Source: Halanaerobium praevalens DSM 2228
GTDB taxonomy: Bacteria; Bacillota; Halanaerobiia; Halanaerobiales; Halanaerobiaceae
DNA length: 64,000 bases
NCBI RefSeq assembly: GCF_000165465.1
Contig: NC_017455.1
Location: 1,612,001-1,676,000, forward strand
Direction: 5' to 3'
Shown here: one piece after another, positions 63,437 through 64,000 of the stretch
Layout: each line of letters starts with the position of its first letter
Position numbering within the stretch: the first letter of the stretch is position 1
The notes under the pieces: generated by a model
Told to the model about the DNA's origin: nothing
The model's database searches: none
The model's input: the letters and a program-made list of their open reading frames with translations, nothing else
Made by a program: the position numbers and the translations under genes

Positions 63437-64000
63437 TTATTCTTCATTAACTTCCATTATCTTTTTTATCTCTTCTTTTAAAGTTCTAAATTTTTCTTTA
63501 CGATCTTTCTTTTCTACTGTAAAAGTTTTATTTGCGCTAATAGTTATTTTATTAAAAGGTAAAGGTATTTTTAGTTGATCCCATCTATTTTTTAAACTAA
63601 AGCTATACTTTATTTTAATCGTTAAGGGTAAAATTCTGCGTTTGGAAAAAAGAGGCATGATCATAGCGAAGTCTTTAATCTCATGCAAAGGACCTAAAGG
63701 GCCATCAACTGAAAGCACAAGATTAGCCTTATTATTTTGATTTATTTTTTTACGTAATTGAAAAATATAATTACCACCTGCAGCTAAATCTGGCAGCCTC
63801 ATTACATCATAACCAAAATGCTTACTAATCCTGCTAACTACACCACCTCTTTTATTTTGAGTAGTAACTATATTTAATTTTTTACCTTTTAAATAAGGAT
63901 AATAAGCATAACTATCACCATGCCAAATAAAAACAACAAATTTTTCGGGGTATTCATTTTCTAAAAATTTAAAATTACCCTTTTGCTCTACCTTACTTGT
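63437..64000 (-). CDS. DUF374 lysophospholipid acyltransferase-like protein, N-terminus outside window
   Basis: The frame is open to the right edge: 66 codons precede the internal Met at 63802, giving 187 visible residues, so 63802 is not the start. FVVFIWHGDSYAYYPYL has the WHG motif of DUF374, then VTTQNKRGGVVSRISKHFGY, and LVLSVDGPLGPLHEIKDFAM has the DGP-GP motif of this family. DUF374 proteins resemble Kdo/lipid A acyltransferases and occur mostly in bacteria with an outer membrane. This fits the diderm inference. It lies 51 bp upstream of hemL, same strand. Confidence 0.8.
   Translation of the reverse strand, partial: TSKVEQKGNFKFLENEYPEKFVVFIWHGDSYAYYPYLKGKKLNIVTTQNKRGGVVSRISKHFGYDVMRLPDLAAGGNYIFQLRKKINQNNKANLVLSVDGPLGPLHEIKDFAMIMPLFSKRRILPLTIKIKYSFSLKNRWDQLKIPLPFNKITISANKTFTVEKKDRKEKFRTLKEEIKKIMEVNEE

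Noticed and set aside
1-64000. CRISPR arrays, insertion sequences, prophage or integrase genes
   Set aside because: No regularly spaced direct repeats, transposase or integrase motifs were seen. All larger gaps are under 300 bp and hold promoters, leaders, tRNA genes or terminators.

Overview
The window is AT-rich, densely packed chromosomal DNA. It most likely comes from an anaerobic, fermentative, low-GC Firmicutes relative of the Halanaerobiales (Halanaerobium-like). Three things suggest this. The gene content is Firmicutes-type: a PyrR-controlled pyr operon, PyrDB/PyrK, an AddAB-like nuclease, polA-mutM-coaE-slt, DegV and FapA. Proteins are Lys/Asn/Ile-rich. Secreted solute-binding proteins and a 5'-nucleotidase have plain signal peptides without a lipobox cysteine, as expected for a diderm with a periplasm. 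The genus is an inference. I saw no phage, insertion sequence or CRISPR array.

Layout. 1-7700: a truncated family 5 solute-binding protein, then an ABC oligopeptide transporter operon (SBP, two permeases, two ATPases) with its own promoter and a strong hairpin after the SBP gene. 7700-12734: polA-mutM-coaE-slt, where coaE is fused in frame to a complete methylglyoxal synthase. 12776-17036: HtrA protease with a two-component system, and phosphoglycerate mutase. 17172-23698: an AddAB-like helicase-nuclease pair and a PopT-type (DUF368) membrane protein. 23868-36895: glyoxalase I and the whole de novo UMP pathway (pyrE, D, K, F, C, B, P, R, carB, carA). Three PyrR-type attenuator leaders precede pyrP, pyrR and carA; two have clear sigma-A promoters.

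36958-50713: polysaccharide deacetylase, a CPA2 antiporter, a class V aminotransferase, FapA, tRNA-Thr(CGT), DegV, a cold-shock protein, an orphan Complex-I antiporter-like subunit, 5'-nucleotidase, a chemoreceptor, tRNA-Leu(CAA) and a BaiN/HI0933 flavoprotein. 50716-64000: a MEDS-PAS-HD-GYP signalling protein, a baeRF-type protein, a MocR-like regulator that has lost its PLP lysine, a P-type ATPase with unusual ion-site residues, a DJ-1/PfpI protein, DUF2254, an aldo/keto reductase, CbiX, HemL and a DUF374 acyltransferase cut by the window edge.

The most notable observations are the CoaE-MgsA fusion together with three nearby gene families often tied to methylglyoxal handling, the PLP-less MocR-like regulator beside the unusual P-type ATPase and the baeRF gene, the three PyrR leaders, and a 14-bp inverted repeat shared by two unrelated promoter regions. 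Starts were often moved from the longest frame on the basis of ribosome-binding sites; about a dozen genes use GTG or TTG.
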